NCBI GenBank assembly: GCA_037176905.1
Contig: JBBBWG010011112.1
Location: 54,189 to 118,188, forward strand
Source of the DNA: Azolla pinnata
Lineage: Eukaryota > Streptophyta > Polypodiopsida > Salviniales > Salviniaceae
DNA: 64,000 bases
Direction: 5' to 3'
Part shown: positions 11,415 through 21,968 of the stretch, in pieces
Layout: every line of letters begins with the position of its first letter
How positions within the stretch are numbered: the stretch's first letter is position 1
Notes under the pieces: generated by a model
Databases searched by the model: none
Seen by the model: only the letters and a program-made list of their open reading frames with translations
What the model was told of the DNA's origin: nothing
Made by a program: the position numbers and the translations under genes

Positions 11415-12996
11415 TCAATGTTTAAAACAGCTACAGGCTGAAGCTTCTATAAATTCCAGTCCTATTGAGATATGAATTCTATCATCTCGGCTGCCTCTCA
11501 TGGGCACAAAAAATTGACACTGTTTGAATCTGGCACCCTTATCTCGTTGAAAACCAGGTGTGCCACAAGATAATGGTTTCCATTCTGTGTTTGGGGCATT
11601 ACAACAGGCATTTCCCGTGAAAATCGAGCCACTGAAGCTAGGCAGAACCACTCTATCATTTTCATAGGCTTTCCTTTTACCATTACAGCTCTCAGACTAG
11701 ATAGAAGGCAGTAATTATCACTGCGAAACCCATTGTCCTGGTGAATCTAAATAAGTTGAATCTCCAGATTATGTGATGAGGTTTCTATTGTTAGCCCACT
11801 TGATTCACCTGCACATCACCAATTCGGCAAAGCCTATACTGAGTCAGTCTCTTGCTCGAAATAACAGAAAATTGCTGTCCAAATATAACACTGATTGGGC
11901 AAAATATATTCACAAGCCGTCATCATGGATCCTCTACAATATCGATGTATTTCTAAGTGTTGAGCTAAAGTCCAGTTCTACTTTATGGTCATTTCGTATG
12001 AGTTATTTCAAACCATTACCTCAAATCCACCCCTTTTTTCTTGCTGTTTGGAAAGCGGCTCAACAGCAGATTCTGTGATCATACAAGGAATTAAAAACTT
12101 CAGTTTCTGCAAAGACCTAACCTTCACAACCATGAGCAATAAGATACAAACATAGAGACCATGGGCTACTTATCTCTTCTCTCACCTTGTCTATAGACTG
12201 ATATGTCCATCGAAGGAGTGTCAATAGCATCACTGGTACTAGCCCTATTCATACTTTTCTCTCCATCTCTGTCCTGAACAAACGATGGTGAACCATCCCT
12301 ACTAGATTTTGATGGATGGCTATATGTCGTGGACCAAGATCTTCCACTTGAACCAGCAAGATCGATGATAGCTTCCAGCTAGCCATGCACAAAGAATCAG
12401 ATCAGTAAGATTACAGAGACGAGATACGAAGAAAAGGTTTTCCTTTCCTTCCAAATCGATTGGACGTTACACCTAGGTTAAAAAATGAGGTGGCTAGTCT
12501 CTTATTTTCCACCATGATTCCTTTGGAGAATTCGTCGAACATGATTAGTTCCACATTACCAACTAACTTCCTACACCTAACACAATTGAACCTTGAAGTA
12601 CCTTTTTCAAAGGCACGTCTTCAAAGACATGTGCTTGGCCTCCATAGAAGATGGTAAGCTGCTTGCTGGTTGGCGTTCTGGGAGCAATCAGCTGACTGCA
12701 TAACAAAGAGACCGGTCATTCCCTGTACTGAGCTCCAACAAAGGAAGAAACACCGCAATTTCTTGCCATATATTCCTCAACCCAACCAAAAGCACCCAAA
12801 AGAGCAGGCTATATCTGCTACTTGAGCAGAATACGCATGGACTTTAGTCTACAAGAGAAAGAAAGAAAGAAAGAAAGAACGAGATGGGCAGAGGAACCAA
12901 CCTGGAGTCATATGGAGAGCTGGAAAGTGGAGCTTGAGACATGGACTTTGAGCGAGCCAAATGTGGAGTAATCTGAAGAGGAGGAGGAGGAGGAGG

Positions 12997-13032
<36 letters not shown>

Positions 13033-14070
13033 AGGAGTATATGCATTGCTAACATTGAGGTGAGAAGGCAGCGCCATTGTTCCTGTCCTCGATCCTTCAT
13101 CAGAGGGAATACACAGCGATGATGGAGGTGGATGAGGAGGGAGTGGCAGGGACGGAGAAGGAAGAGCAACAACTGCTTCTCTCCCGCTTCCATTTCCATT
13201 ACAAGCTCCCTGCATCATCGTCAGATCCTCTCTGCTGGTTGCAATGGTGCTACAAGAGTTCCCTTGCCTTCCCATCCTCTCGTTGCCGATCTGTACTGTG
13301 AATCCTGGCTCGTGCACCATCGCCATGCTCGGCCTTTTGCCGCTGCTATGCTTGCTGTTGTGGAAGACCTGCGGATTCTGACCATCAGACGCTTGCGACG
13401 GAGGTCTCATCCCTGAGGCCAGCGTCCCTGATCTCATGGATTCCTCGTGTTTCATCACCAGCTTCGGCAGATTCTGCACGTAATTCTTCTCATTCTGATT
13501 CTGCACATAATCTCTTTCGCTCGGCCTCTGCGCATACTCCCTCTCGCTTTGTTTCTGCGCGTAAATCCTCCCGTTCTCCATCTGCACATACTCCCTTTCG
13601 CTCTGCTTCTGCAGATACTCTCTCTCGACCTGCTTCTGCAGACAATCTCTTTCAATCTGTTTCTGCGCAGAGTCTCTCGCCGTGCCGCCGATCGAATCTT
13701 TCCTCTTCCTCCCTTCGCGAAAACATTTCAGCCAAGCAACGGGATTGATCAGAGAGAGAAGGAAAGGCGACACATTTACTGCAGAAAGAAAACAACACAC
13801 GCAGCATACGCATACAATCATCGCTCGCGCAGGTTAACATCAAAATCCATGGCGTTTCGATGGATTAGGGCAAGTGAAGCTTCTTCCTTCTTCTTCTTTC
13901 TTCTTCTTTCTTCTCTTCCCATGCAACCCTAAATCTTGATCCGTAAGAGGAGGTTTACCTCTGTGGCCGGAACATATGCCGAGGAAATCATGGAACACAG
14001 GTTTCTGCTGAGCTTGATTTTGCTTCTCCTCCGCTCCCGCCATGGAAACCGTCATGACCGAGGCATCCAT
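11415..14070 (-). CDS. TIFY8-like (non-JAZ TIFY) protein, six exons
   Basis: On the minus strand the exons I infer are 14070-13959, 13778-12902, 12695-12602, 12378-12186, 12072-12020 and, tentatively, 11696-11415 (536 residues). The start encodes KPVFHDFLG, a motif I associate with TIFY8 N-termini. Exon 3 encodes LTIFYGGQAHVFEDVP (residues 343-358) and exon 4 continues IIDLAGSSGRSWSTTYS, the diagnostic TIFY8 extension of the ZIM domain. Arabidopsis TIFY8 is a nuclear transcriptional repressor that contacts NINJA/TOPLESS-type corepressors and lacks the Jas motif of JAZ proteins. No Jas motif is seen here. The long exon 2 holds seven 9-residue repeats (residues 75-137) and a Pro/Ala run from a GGAGCA/GGAGGA microsatellite. 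Reading phases agree across exons 1-5. The last exon has a good acceptor and an open frame but no homology support. Confidence 0.85.
13480..13668 (-). repeat. seven 27-bp coding repeats (9 residues each) in TIFY8-like gene
   Basis: Residues 75-137 form seven consecutive units of the type xQKQxEREY (for example LQKQVEREY, LQKQSEREY, AQKQSEREY). They are strongly charged and probably helical. At DNA level this is a 27-bp minisatellite. Confidence 0.9.
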
Positions 14071-14187
14071 CCCGTCTTCATCCGGCGGCTAGGCTCGCTC
14101 AGCCTTCACGTGCAGGAGGTCGGCAAAACAACATCATCCATGGCGAGGGACGGACGGAGGCGACGGCGATGGCCTGTGAATCGAGGC

Positions 14188-14780
14188 GGGATGAATGGGG
14201 AGGGAGGTTTTGGCAAGAGCCGAGGAGGAAGGAGAAGAAGAAGAAGAAGAAGAAGAAGAGCAGGGATTTGCAGGCGCGTTTGAGGAGCGAGAATGCAGGT
14301 CCGGTTTCCTTTTTCCCCCCTGCGGCGGTGCACAGCAGCAACGGCAAGCGGGAAGGGAATTCGAATTCGAAGCTGCTGCTGTTGCTGTTGCAGTTGCAGT
14401 TGCTGTTGCAGTTGCAGTTGCTGTTGCAGTTGCTGTTGCTGTTGCTGCTTGTTGCTGTTGCTGTTGCTGCTTGTTGCTGTTGCTGTTGCTGCTTGTTGCT
14501 GTTGCTGTTGCTGCTTGTTGCTGTTTTGTTGCTGCGCGCAGAGAAGCAGAAGCAGAAGGTCTCGACAAGAAGAAGGAAGAAGAGGAAGAGGAGGAAGGTC
14601 CTGCAGGGCTTCTGAGAAGGGAAAAAGGAAGAATGGAAGAAGGCGATGGCGATGGCGATGGCGATGGCGATGGCGATGAATCAGAGAAGAAGAAGAAGAA
14701 AGAAGAAGAAGAAGAAGAAGAAGAAGACGATGAAGAAGAAGAAGAAGAAATGAAGAAGAAGAAGAAGAAGAAGAAGACGT
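14188..14780. repeat. microsatellite cluster upstream of TIFY8-like gene
   Basis: In order on the plus strand: (GAA)n at about 14232-14260, (GCTGTT)n/(GCTGTTGCAGTT)n with GCTGCTT interruptions at about 14370-14535, (GGCGAT)n at about 14643-14678, and (GAA)n in several runs at 14685-14777. All long open frames across it in six frames are low complexity (poly-Gln, poly-Ser, poly-Glu) and are not taken as genes. Confidence 0.9.
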
Positions 14781-14783
14781 CCG

Positions 14784-14836
14784 ACGTGGCATTCCACTGC
14801 CACGTGTACAACGGCACAGTGCGACACGTGCGAGGC
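14784..14836. promoter_or_regulatory. G-box/ACGT-element cluster with perfect inverted repeat
   Basis: ACGTGGCA (14784-14791) is followed 6 bp later by its exact reverse complement TGCCACGT (14798-14805), and another CACGTG lies near 14825. ACGT-core elements bind bZIP/bHLH factors in plants. It is 700 bp upstream of the TIFY8-like start. Regulatory use is inferred. Confidence 0.4.
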
Positions 14837-14988
14837 CCCGCCGTCGCCCAGCCTGGGCCGTCGGATGCAGCCGGCCAAGGGGCGCCGTCGGATCCCCGGC
14901 GCCCACCCAGGGCGGAGAAAAATATAAAAAAAAGGCATTTATTTAATAATTAATCGATCAATCAATTAATCATTAATTTTAATTATAT

Positions 14989-15104
14989 TATTGTTATTGT
15001 TGCTATTAAAATTTGGGTTTAGGTTTAGGGTTTAGGGTTTAGGGTTTAGGGTTTAGGGTTTAGGGTTTAGGGTTTAGTATTGTTATTGTTACTATTAAAA
15101 TTTG
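14989..15104. repeat. interstitial telomere repeat flanked by 27-bp direct repeats
   Basis: About eight units of TTTAGGG fill 15016-15077. The 27 bp immediately before (14989-15015) and after (15078-15104), each beginning TATTGTTATTGTT and ending ATTAAAATTTG, are identical except for one base. The telomere block therefore sits between duplicated flanks, as after insertion at a staggered break. Confidence 0.9.
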
Positions 15105-15480
15105 CTTCTTTAACGCCTGCTAAAAAAAGCTACATTCGAATTGCTAATCAAAATTGCCTTCGATCTTGAAACAAACCGTTCCCACTCTGACTGCTTTGGA
15201 TTATTAGCCTCGCATCGATTCATTTGCGAGCTCCGCTTACATCGAAAAATTAGTTAACCGATTCGCACCCACTTAGTCGATTCGCACCAGGGAAATTCCC
15301 GGCTCTTTTTTTGTTGATCAGATGTTGTAACGGGAACCGATCAAGGTCGATTAGCGGGGGCGGGGGAACGATCAGGAATAGCATCGAGTGATGCTATGCT
15401 AACAGGCTTAATTGGGTGTAAATTTTCCAGTGGAAGACGCAGAGAGGTGTTAATTCTGCAATTTCTAACTTTAGTAAGTG
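15105..15480. mobile_element. probable degenerate copy of the TTAACGCCT element
   Basis: The left side reads TTTAACGCCTGC (about 15110). The right side GAGGTGTTAATTCTGCAATT (about 15443-15462) is the reverse of the inner arm motif seen at 45.4-46.2 kb. Between them lie CGATTCGCACC words. It begins directly at the edge of the 27-bp flank of the telomere block. Similarity is partial. Confidence 0.35.
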
Positions 15481-15523
15481 TCAAACAATAGATTATATAT
15501 AGTTTTGTTACGCTTAACTGTCC

Positions 15524-15665
15524 CTAATAATATAATAATCATAATAATAATAATAATAATCATAATAATAATAATCATAATCATAATCATAATCATAATC
15601 ATAATAATCACAATAATCATAATAATCATAATAATCATAATGATCATAATCATAATCATAATTTG
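15524..15665. repeat. (AAT)n / (AATCAT)n microsatellite
   Basis: ATAATAATAATC and CATAATCATAAT words repeat over about 140 bp. The Ile-rich open frames on both strands come from this array. Confidence 0.95.
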
Positions 15666-15945
15666 GTTAGGCTTAATTTTGTTACGCAAATACTACAACA
15701 ATGTGTTTGATAAATGTTTGTTTTTCGAATAAAAACAAAAAAAAGGAGGAAATAGAAATAAAAAAACAAAAATAAAAGACACAAAACCCGAAACACGGCT
15801 GCGAAGATCAACCCCGAATTTCGTACCCACGCCTTTGTTTTTTCTTTCTTTTTTTCTTTTTTTTTCCTTTTCATTTTCAAATCCGGTTTTTCGATTTCCC
15901 CTTTCTTTATATAAAAAAAAAAGGAGAATTACCCAACAAAATTGA

Positions 15946-16319
15946 AAAAAAAACGCCTAGCCAAAATTATAAATTACATTTTTAACGCCTACTTAGACAT
16001 TACAAATCACAAATTAACGCCTAATCTTATCTCCCACTAAAATAAATCAACACCCAATTAAATCCCGCTTGTATTGATCTTATTCCTAATCGCTTCCCAC
16101 TGATTGTTCCCAATCGATTCCGTTACAACATTCCTAATTAATTGATTAACACATTGATTTGGTTTTACATCAAGTGATTGAGCCTTACTCAATGATCTAA
16201 TCAAGTGATTGACTTGGTGTTAATCAATTGATTTTAATCAAGCGATTAAGCCTTAATCAATCATCTAGTTTTTTATAGGCGTTAAAATGTAGTTTATCAT
16301 TTGGTTAGGCGTTTTTTTT
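15946..16319. mobile_element. TTAACGCCT inverted-repeat element, copy A (about 374 bp)
   Basis: The left end (15946-15991) is A-run, CGCCTAGCCAAAATTATAAA, then TTACATTTTTAACGCCTAC. The right end (16276-16319) is its reverse complement with few changes: TAGGCGTTAAAATGTAGTTT, then ATCATTTGGTTAGGCG and a T-run. Terminal inverted repeats of about 44 bp and no coding capacity suggest a MITE-like or foldback element. A second inner motif AAATTAACGCCTAATC follows at about 16010. The interior carries ATCGCTTCCC and CAATCGATTCC, shared with copy B. No clear target-site duplication was seen. Confidence 0.65.
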
Positions 16320-16608
16320 CTTGGCTAATTTCCCTTTATATAATATTTATTCGATCCTTTTTTTCTGTTGCCGAATTTCCTGCCTTTTTCCTAATTTCCT
16401 TTTTTGTATTTCATTTGTTTTTCCGAGCATTTCATTCTTTTGACACACTTCTTTTTTTTTTAATTCTTTTGGGTTTTTTTGAACATTCGGGTTTTTCGAA
16501 AAATCCGTACCTTTTATTTTATTTCCGTGCTGTCTTTTTTGTCGTCTTGTTCCTCGAAACTAACACAAAATAACACAAAATAACAAAAAAAAAGGGGAAA
16601 TTATAAAT

Positions 16609-16700
16609 AATTAAAAAAAAAGCCTAACAAGTTTCTAAATTACATTTTAGTGTCCACCAAAACTAGAAATTACAAATCTAACGCCTCTTCCAAAGAATTA
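16609..16700. mobile_element. solo left end of the TTAACGCCT element
   Basis: An A-run, GCCTAACAAGTTTCTAAATT, ACATTTTAGTGTCC, then CTAGAAATTACAAATCTAA and CGCCTC follow the left end of copy A almost word for word. No matching right end was found close by. Confidence 0.55.
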
Positions 16701-17151
16701 ACTCTCAATTTCTTGATTAACAATACCAAATCAGTGAATTGTGAGTTCAATTAACATCAAATCAATCAATTAATTAACGCTCATCGTTTAGTTATCTTTT
16801 CATTTGTCATTCGTTATAAAATATCACGAGAGTGGTTTACATTGGCCCCCAAATATGAGGCTAAATTATACATTGGCTTTCTTTTTCCTAATTATCTCCA
16901 AAAGCGTTTTTGTTTTTCCTCAAACAAAAGAAAAGACAGACGACCGCAAAAGAGAGCTCGCAATCATTTTTCATTTTTCTCATTTGTTTTCCTTCTTTGT
17001 TTTTTCTGCCTCTTTTATTTTTGGAGGGAAAACGGCTCCCTTTTTTTCTTTCTTTTCCTTTTTTGTTTTCCGTTTTCCGTTTTTTGTTTTTTGTTTTTTC
17101 CCGGGGGAAAAGAAGAAAAAACGCGAAACCAAAGTCTCGTTTTCCCGCCAC

Positions 17152-17182
17152 GCCACGTGGCAGCATCCGGGCCGTCCACGTG
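17152..17182. promoter_or_regulatory. paired G-boxes
   Basis: GCCACGTGGC at 17152-17161 is a perfect 10-bp palindrome, and CACGTG recurs at 17177-17182. No gene starts nearby, so regulatory function is uncertain. Confidence 0.25.
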
Positions 17183-17565
17183 CTGGAAAGGGACGGCCGA
17201 GGAATTAAAACAGATTTAGAAGGGAAAAAAAGGCCGAAAAAACAAAACAAAATCCAAAAAATGAAAATAAATAGACAAATTAAAAAAAAAAACGAGGCGG
17301 CAAATAAAAGAAACGGTAGCTCATTATTTATTTATTCTGTACATCTATTTTTGCAATGTACGTATTTCTCAGTTTTTTTATACTTTTTTTTTTTGTCTAT
17401 TCCGTTTTACTTTGATTTTCGCTTATTCTAATTTATTAATGCATTTTCTCCCTTTGTTTTTCTCGGCTAAAAATCTTTTTATTTAATTGATTTTCTCGGT
17501 TTTTTCTATTCGATTTCTCATTTTAATATATCGTCAATTGGGCCCAGATTTTAATTTACGCCCGT

Positions 17566-17603
<38 letters not shown>

Positions 17604-17608
17604 ACTAC

Positions 17609-17643
<35 letters not shown>

Positions 17644-17975
17644 GGAGTTCATATTTTTGAGGGTTTGTTTTGTTTGACTCTTTTGTTCTCCCGTTTTTTT
17701 CCTCATATTTTGTTTTCTTACTTTTTTTCCTTCTTTTCGTTTTTTCAAAAACTTTTCAGCGTTTTTGAATCGATAAAAGAACAGCAACAACAACAACAAC
17801 AACAACAAAACAAAAGTGGGAGAAAGAGAAACGATTCAAATGAAACAAAAAACAAAGGAACAAAATAGTCAACAAAATCGTGGGATATTTTGAATTCCGC
17901 CCCCAAAAAAAGAGAGATAGAGATATACGAAATTTAAATTTCCACAAAAGAAATGCAACAGACAGCAACAAAACC

Positions 17976-18432
17976 AAGGGTTTAGGGTTTAGGGTTTAGG
18001 GTTTAGGGTTTTGTAGGGTGTAGGGGGTTCATTCATCATAGGGCTAAAAGGCCTTGTAGGGTTCTGGAATATAGAATTTAGGGGTTTATAAGGGTTTTAG
18101 GGTTTAGGGTTTATAAGGGTTTGTAGGGGGCAGGGGGGTTCATTCATCATAGGGTTAAAAGGTATAGGAGTTTGGCATTCTAGAGTTTAGGGTTTATAAG
18201 GGTTTTAGGGTTTTGGTGTCTAGGGTTTGCAGGGTGTATGGGCTTTCACAGCAGTAAAGACATATGGTTTAGGGTTTACGTGTTTAGGGTTTACGGTTTA
18301 CTGGTTTAGGGTTTAGGCTTTCTGGTTTACGGGTTTAGGGTTTAGGGTTTAGGGTTTATGGGTTTAGGGTTTATGGTTTATGGGTTTAGGGTTTATGGGT
18401 TTAGGGTTTAGGGTTTATGGGTTTAGGGTTTA
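17976..18432. repeat. interstitial telomere repeat, TTTAGGG orientation, partly degenerate
   Basis: Perfect TTTAGGG units at 17978-18012 and 18330-18432 bracket diverged versions (GGGTTTATAAGGGTTT, TAGGGTTTGCAGGG). A block of about 110 bp with GGGGGTTCATTCATCATAGGG occurs twice (about 18025 and 18135). Confidence 0.95.
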
Positions 18433-18450
18433 AGCTGAATAGAGCTTCGC

Positions 18451-18664
18451 CACCATCATTGTTATCACCACCACTGTCATCATCATCATCACCACCACTG
18501 TCACCATCATCATCATCACCACCACCACCGTCATCATCATCACCACCACTGTCATCTTCATCACCATCACCACCACCCTCATCATCATCATCACCACCAC
18601 CGTCATCTTCATCACCATCACCACCACCCTCATCATCATCATCACCACCACCATCATCATCATG
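18451..18664. repeat. (CACCAT)/(CATCAT) microsatellite
   Basis: ACC and ATC triplets are mixed over about 210 bp, directly abutting the telomere-type array. Open frames through it are Ser/Pro or Met/Val runs. Confidence 0.95.
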
Positions 18665-19389
18665 TCATGCCATATGCGTGGTGGGGGCGATGCATGCAAA
18701 CATGCATACATGCATACATACACACACATGATGATTAGTTGTAACTTGTAAGTCGTAATGGACACACATCATGAATGACATGACATGACATGACATGCCT
18801 TGACACGAGAGTCAACAAGATTCTTCTTCTTCTTTCGTAGGATCAACGGCTCCGATCGGCCGACGCGGGCGGCCATCGAATCATACACGTCGAAACGACG
18901 GCAAAAGGCTCTGGTGTTTTGTGATTCATGCAACCCTTGCTTCCGAAAGCTCTCTTTAGATGCAATTGCATGCATGCATGATTGTATGATGGTATGTATG
19001 CATGCGTGATTGAATGTATGCATGCGTAATCACATGATTGCATGGTTGTATATTGTATGTGTTTATGTAGATAGCATATATGCATACATGCATGCATGCA
19101 TGTATGCAATCGACCGAAGCTTCGATTTTCATTCACACAATTCGTGCGCTATCCGAGTTTCTTGCGGGCAATCTTTCGGATGCAGAACAAAACGCCCCCA
19201 CTCTCATGGTGTGAATCGCTTAAATCCCTTGATCCAGGTTCGAGTCCTTCCTCGCCTACACAAGCCTTGATCGAGAACCGAAAGATTTAATAACAATAAT
19301 AATAGTAATGAAATGCATCATGGGGCTTATTGGTTCATTCGAGTTCCATTTGTCACATCGAAGTGCCTCAGCCCGACGAGACCTTGCGA

Positions 19390-19626
19390 AACCCTAAACC
19401 CTAAACAAAATCCCCTTCATGGGGAAGTCATGGAAGATAGAGATAGAGATAGAAATAGCAAGCCACATTTGTGGGTTTAGGAATTAGGGTTTAGGAGTTA
19501 GGGTTTAGGAGTTAGGGTTTCCCTACTAGTCCTGACTCCTAGTTGCAAGCTACCACACATGAAGTACCGTCCACCGGCTATGTATGTCCTAAACCCTAAA
19601 CCCTAAACCCTAAACCCTAAAACCCT
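19390..19626. repeat. interstitial telomere repeats, mostly CCCTAAA orientation
   Basis: Two CCCTAAA units lie at 19390-19406, TTTAGGAGTTAGGG variants at 19473-19523, and about five CCTAAAC units at 19588-19626. The last block is inverted relative to the TTTAGGG array at 18.0-18.4 kb. Confidence 0.9.
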
Positions 19627-20093
19627 TGTACATCGGACTTGGGCCATTGATCCAAACCACCACCACCAGCATCCCCACCACTCCCAAAGCACGACCGACA
19701 TTCACACGAGGAAGATCTCGGACTTGCGATCCTCTTCGTCTTTTCCGCTTTCAGATCGACTAATACCCAGTACTAGTCACATATTGGAAAGCATCGTCTG
19801 TGTGAATCGGAGAAGGAAGGGCCGATTTGTGTGTGTGTTCTAACTTCTTTCATATCGCTTGATGCCAAGCCTCGGATTCGGCCGAGAATTCCCCGCTTCG
19901 GAAACGGGCCCGATGATCATTCTCTCTCCGGCTTCGCTCGCATGCATCATCGTTGGATTCCAACGGGGAATGGGAATTTCCGAGGAAGGAATTTCCATCC
20001 CCGAGACCCCACCAAAGGACATGATTCGAGCGCATGCGATAAGCTCGACAGAGAATCGGACTTTTCTTCTTCTAGGGAATGCATGCACACTTC

Positions 20094-20225
20094 TCATCAT
20101 CATCATCATCATCATCACCATCATCATCATCATCCTCATCTTCTTCTTCATCATCATCATCAGCATCCTCATCTTCTTCACCACCATCATCATCCTCCTC
20201 ATCATCTTCATCTTCTTCTGCTTCT
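20094..20225. repeat. (CAT)n / (CTT)n microsatellite
   Basis: ATC triplets with CTC and CTT interruptions. His- and Met-rich open frames on both strands derive from it. Confidence 0.95.
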
Positions 20226-21968
20226 TCAGCTGACAACCTATGTTGGTACATTCATTGAACAGGAACAAACAGAGAAAGAGAGCGAGAGAGAGAGCGGGAA
20301 TCGGAAGACGCACATCCGAATCCGTGAAAACCATCTTACTCATTGATCTGCGCGTGTTTGAGAACGCCTCGATTCGTCGTCCTCTCGAGTCTTTTTGGTT
20401 CTGGGCCCAATGTTTGTTCTTCATCCCCAAAGACTCCTCGAAAACCTGACTCTCCGATTTCCTAGCCCAAGGAGACCGACCGACCAAACGAAACAAAGCA
20501 AGAAACGAAACAAAACAGACAGATGTCTCAAGTCGCGTCTCGAAGAACCAAATTCAACACAAGAAACAAAAATCAGACATGGATATGGAGCCCAAGTTGT
20601 ATCAAGTCTAAACCTGTGTTTTCTTTGCACGGCTTGCGGAAGCTTTCGATTTCCTTTTTTTCCACCAGCTTCTCGAAGCGCTTCCGTTGAGAGCGATAGG
20701 TAAGGAGCCTCTGAAAACCAACGGTTTTGCTTACCAGTCAAGTCTTTTATGGGCTTTAGGAAAGATCAGAAAAGACTCGAATACATTTTTCTTACCAGTC
20801 TGTCTTCACGGTCAGCATCCAATCAAAGAAGCAGAGGGTCAAAAGACCTTATGCTCCCTCTCATCTTGGGTTTATGTAGTGTGACCATCAAAACAAACAT
20901 AATGCCTGAATCATCTTCATTCAGAAACTTACCTGATCTACATACTTGGTTTGAGCTGAGTTTGTTCAGTGCGCAAAACCTGTCAGCTCTCAAACTGCAA
21001 AGAACATGACAAGTTTCAAGACAAATGATGTAATAGCTTATAGTTTGTATGGAACAGGAAATCATTCGAAGGACCTGATCTGCACAATCAGTCTGGAATG
21101 ATTCATAAAGAAAACGTGGCATTTCATTTTGGTACGTGAACCACTAGCGATCGGTTACTGACCAAAATACAGTTCCAAATTCAATTGAAGATGCCAAACA
21201 TTTGGCAAATATTTTGCCTTCTATGACAGCAGATTTGCTGTCAGTAGCTCCCAACAACAATGCTCACATACTCGAGGATGCTACTTTCCTGTCAAAGGCA
21301 TAACAACCCACTTGTGATTCCATCTCAGAGATCCTCAACAAGTCCTTTCCAATGATCCTTCATTTGCAATTTTGTCTCTTACATCCTCAAACTATAAACA
21401 CATCAACGTACATATTTCACCAATCAAAACGTTTGACAGCAAAAAACATACCATCCACGTTAACATTGTCTGGTTGTTTTTGAGTAAACTTTCTCGATTC
21501 TGCTAAGCATATGATGAACAGCAATTAAACACGTCGAATAGAGTTTTGTTTATAACCGTTCTCTCCAATGTTGACTTTTTATTGTTAGCGCATTCATCGG
21601 CCAATTTAATGGGCAGTTATCATAAATTATAACTGACCCACCAATTGCCGTCTCTTCTGTTTCAAAGGCAACTATCTCATAATTGCTTTATCTGGTCTCT
21701 CTGAAGGCGGCACATTTTTTGCTTCATCTACTGCTCAGCGATAGAATAGCAGCTTTTAAAGTAATATTGTGATTGGACTATGACCATTGCCATGAGCTAG
21801 GTATATCCAATCATATGAAATTCAGCTCATGGTAATGAATCAAATCATTGTATAAAGAAATACATGCTCCTGATGTTTTTGTGTGCAGAGCAACTAGATT
21901 TTGCCATATATGGGTATTACATACAGTACAAGGATATATCAACAATTAATGCTGACAAGAATCGTCTC
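20226..21968. other. intergenic, downstream of NHD1-like gene
   Basis: No gene was recognised. A frame of 102 codons at 20395-20703 overlaps another of 106 on the minus strand; neither resembles a family. The right part probably includes the 3' untranslated region of the minus-strand antiporter gene. Confidence 0.4.

Larger units (their letters stand above)
16320..17975. other. AT-rich, homopolymer-rich stretch, no gene
   Basis: Long T and A runs, TTTTC/GAAAA words and short TAA arrays (17566-17641) dominate. Phe/Lys-rich open frames on both strands are composition artefacts. A partial copy of the TTAACGCCT element and a G-box pair lie inside (listed separately). Confidence 0.7.

Noticed and set aside
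14106-14953. Long open frames of 227-266 codons on both strands
   Set aside because: They are Gln, Ser, Leu or Glu runs created by triplet and hexanucleotide repeats and exist in several frames at once.
15524-18664. CRISPR-like or other regularly spaced repeats
   Set aside because: The repeats are contiguous microsatellite or telomere units without unique spacers.
19200-19265. tRNA-like 3' half (GGTTCGAGTCC followed by CGCCTACA)
   Set aside because: The T-stem pairs poorly and no matching acceptor, D-arm or anticodon arm lies within the 75 bp upstream.
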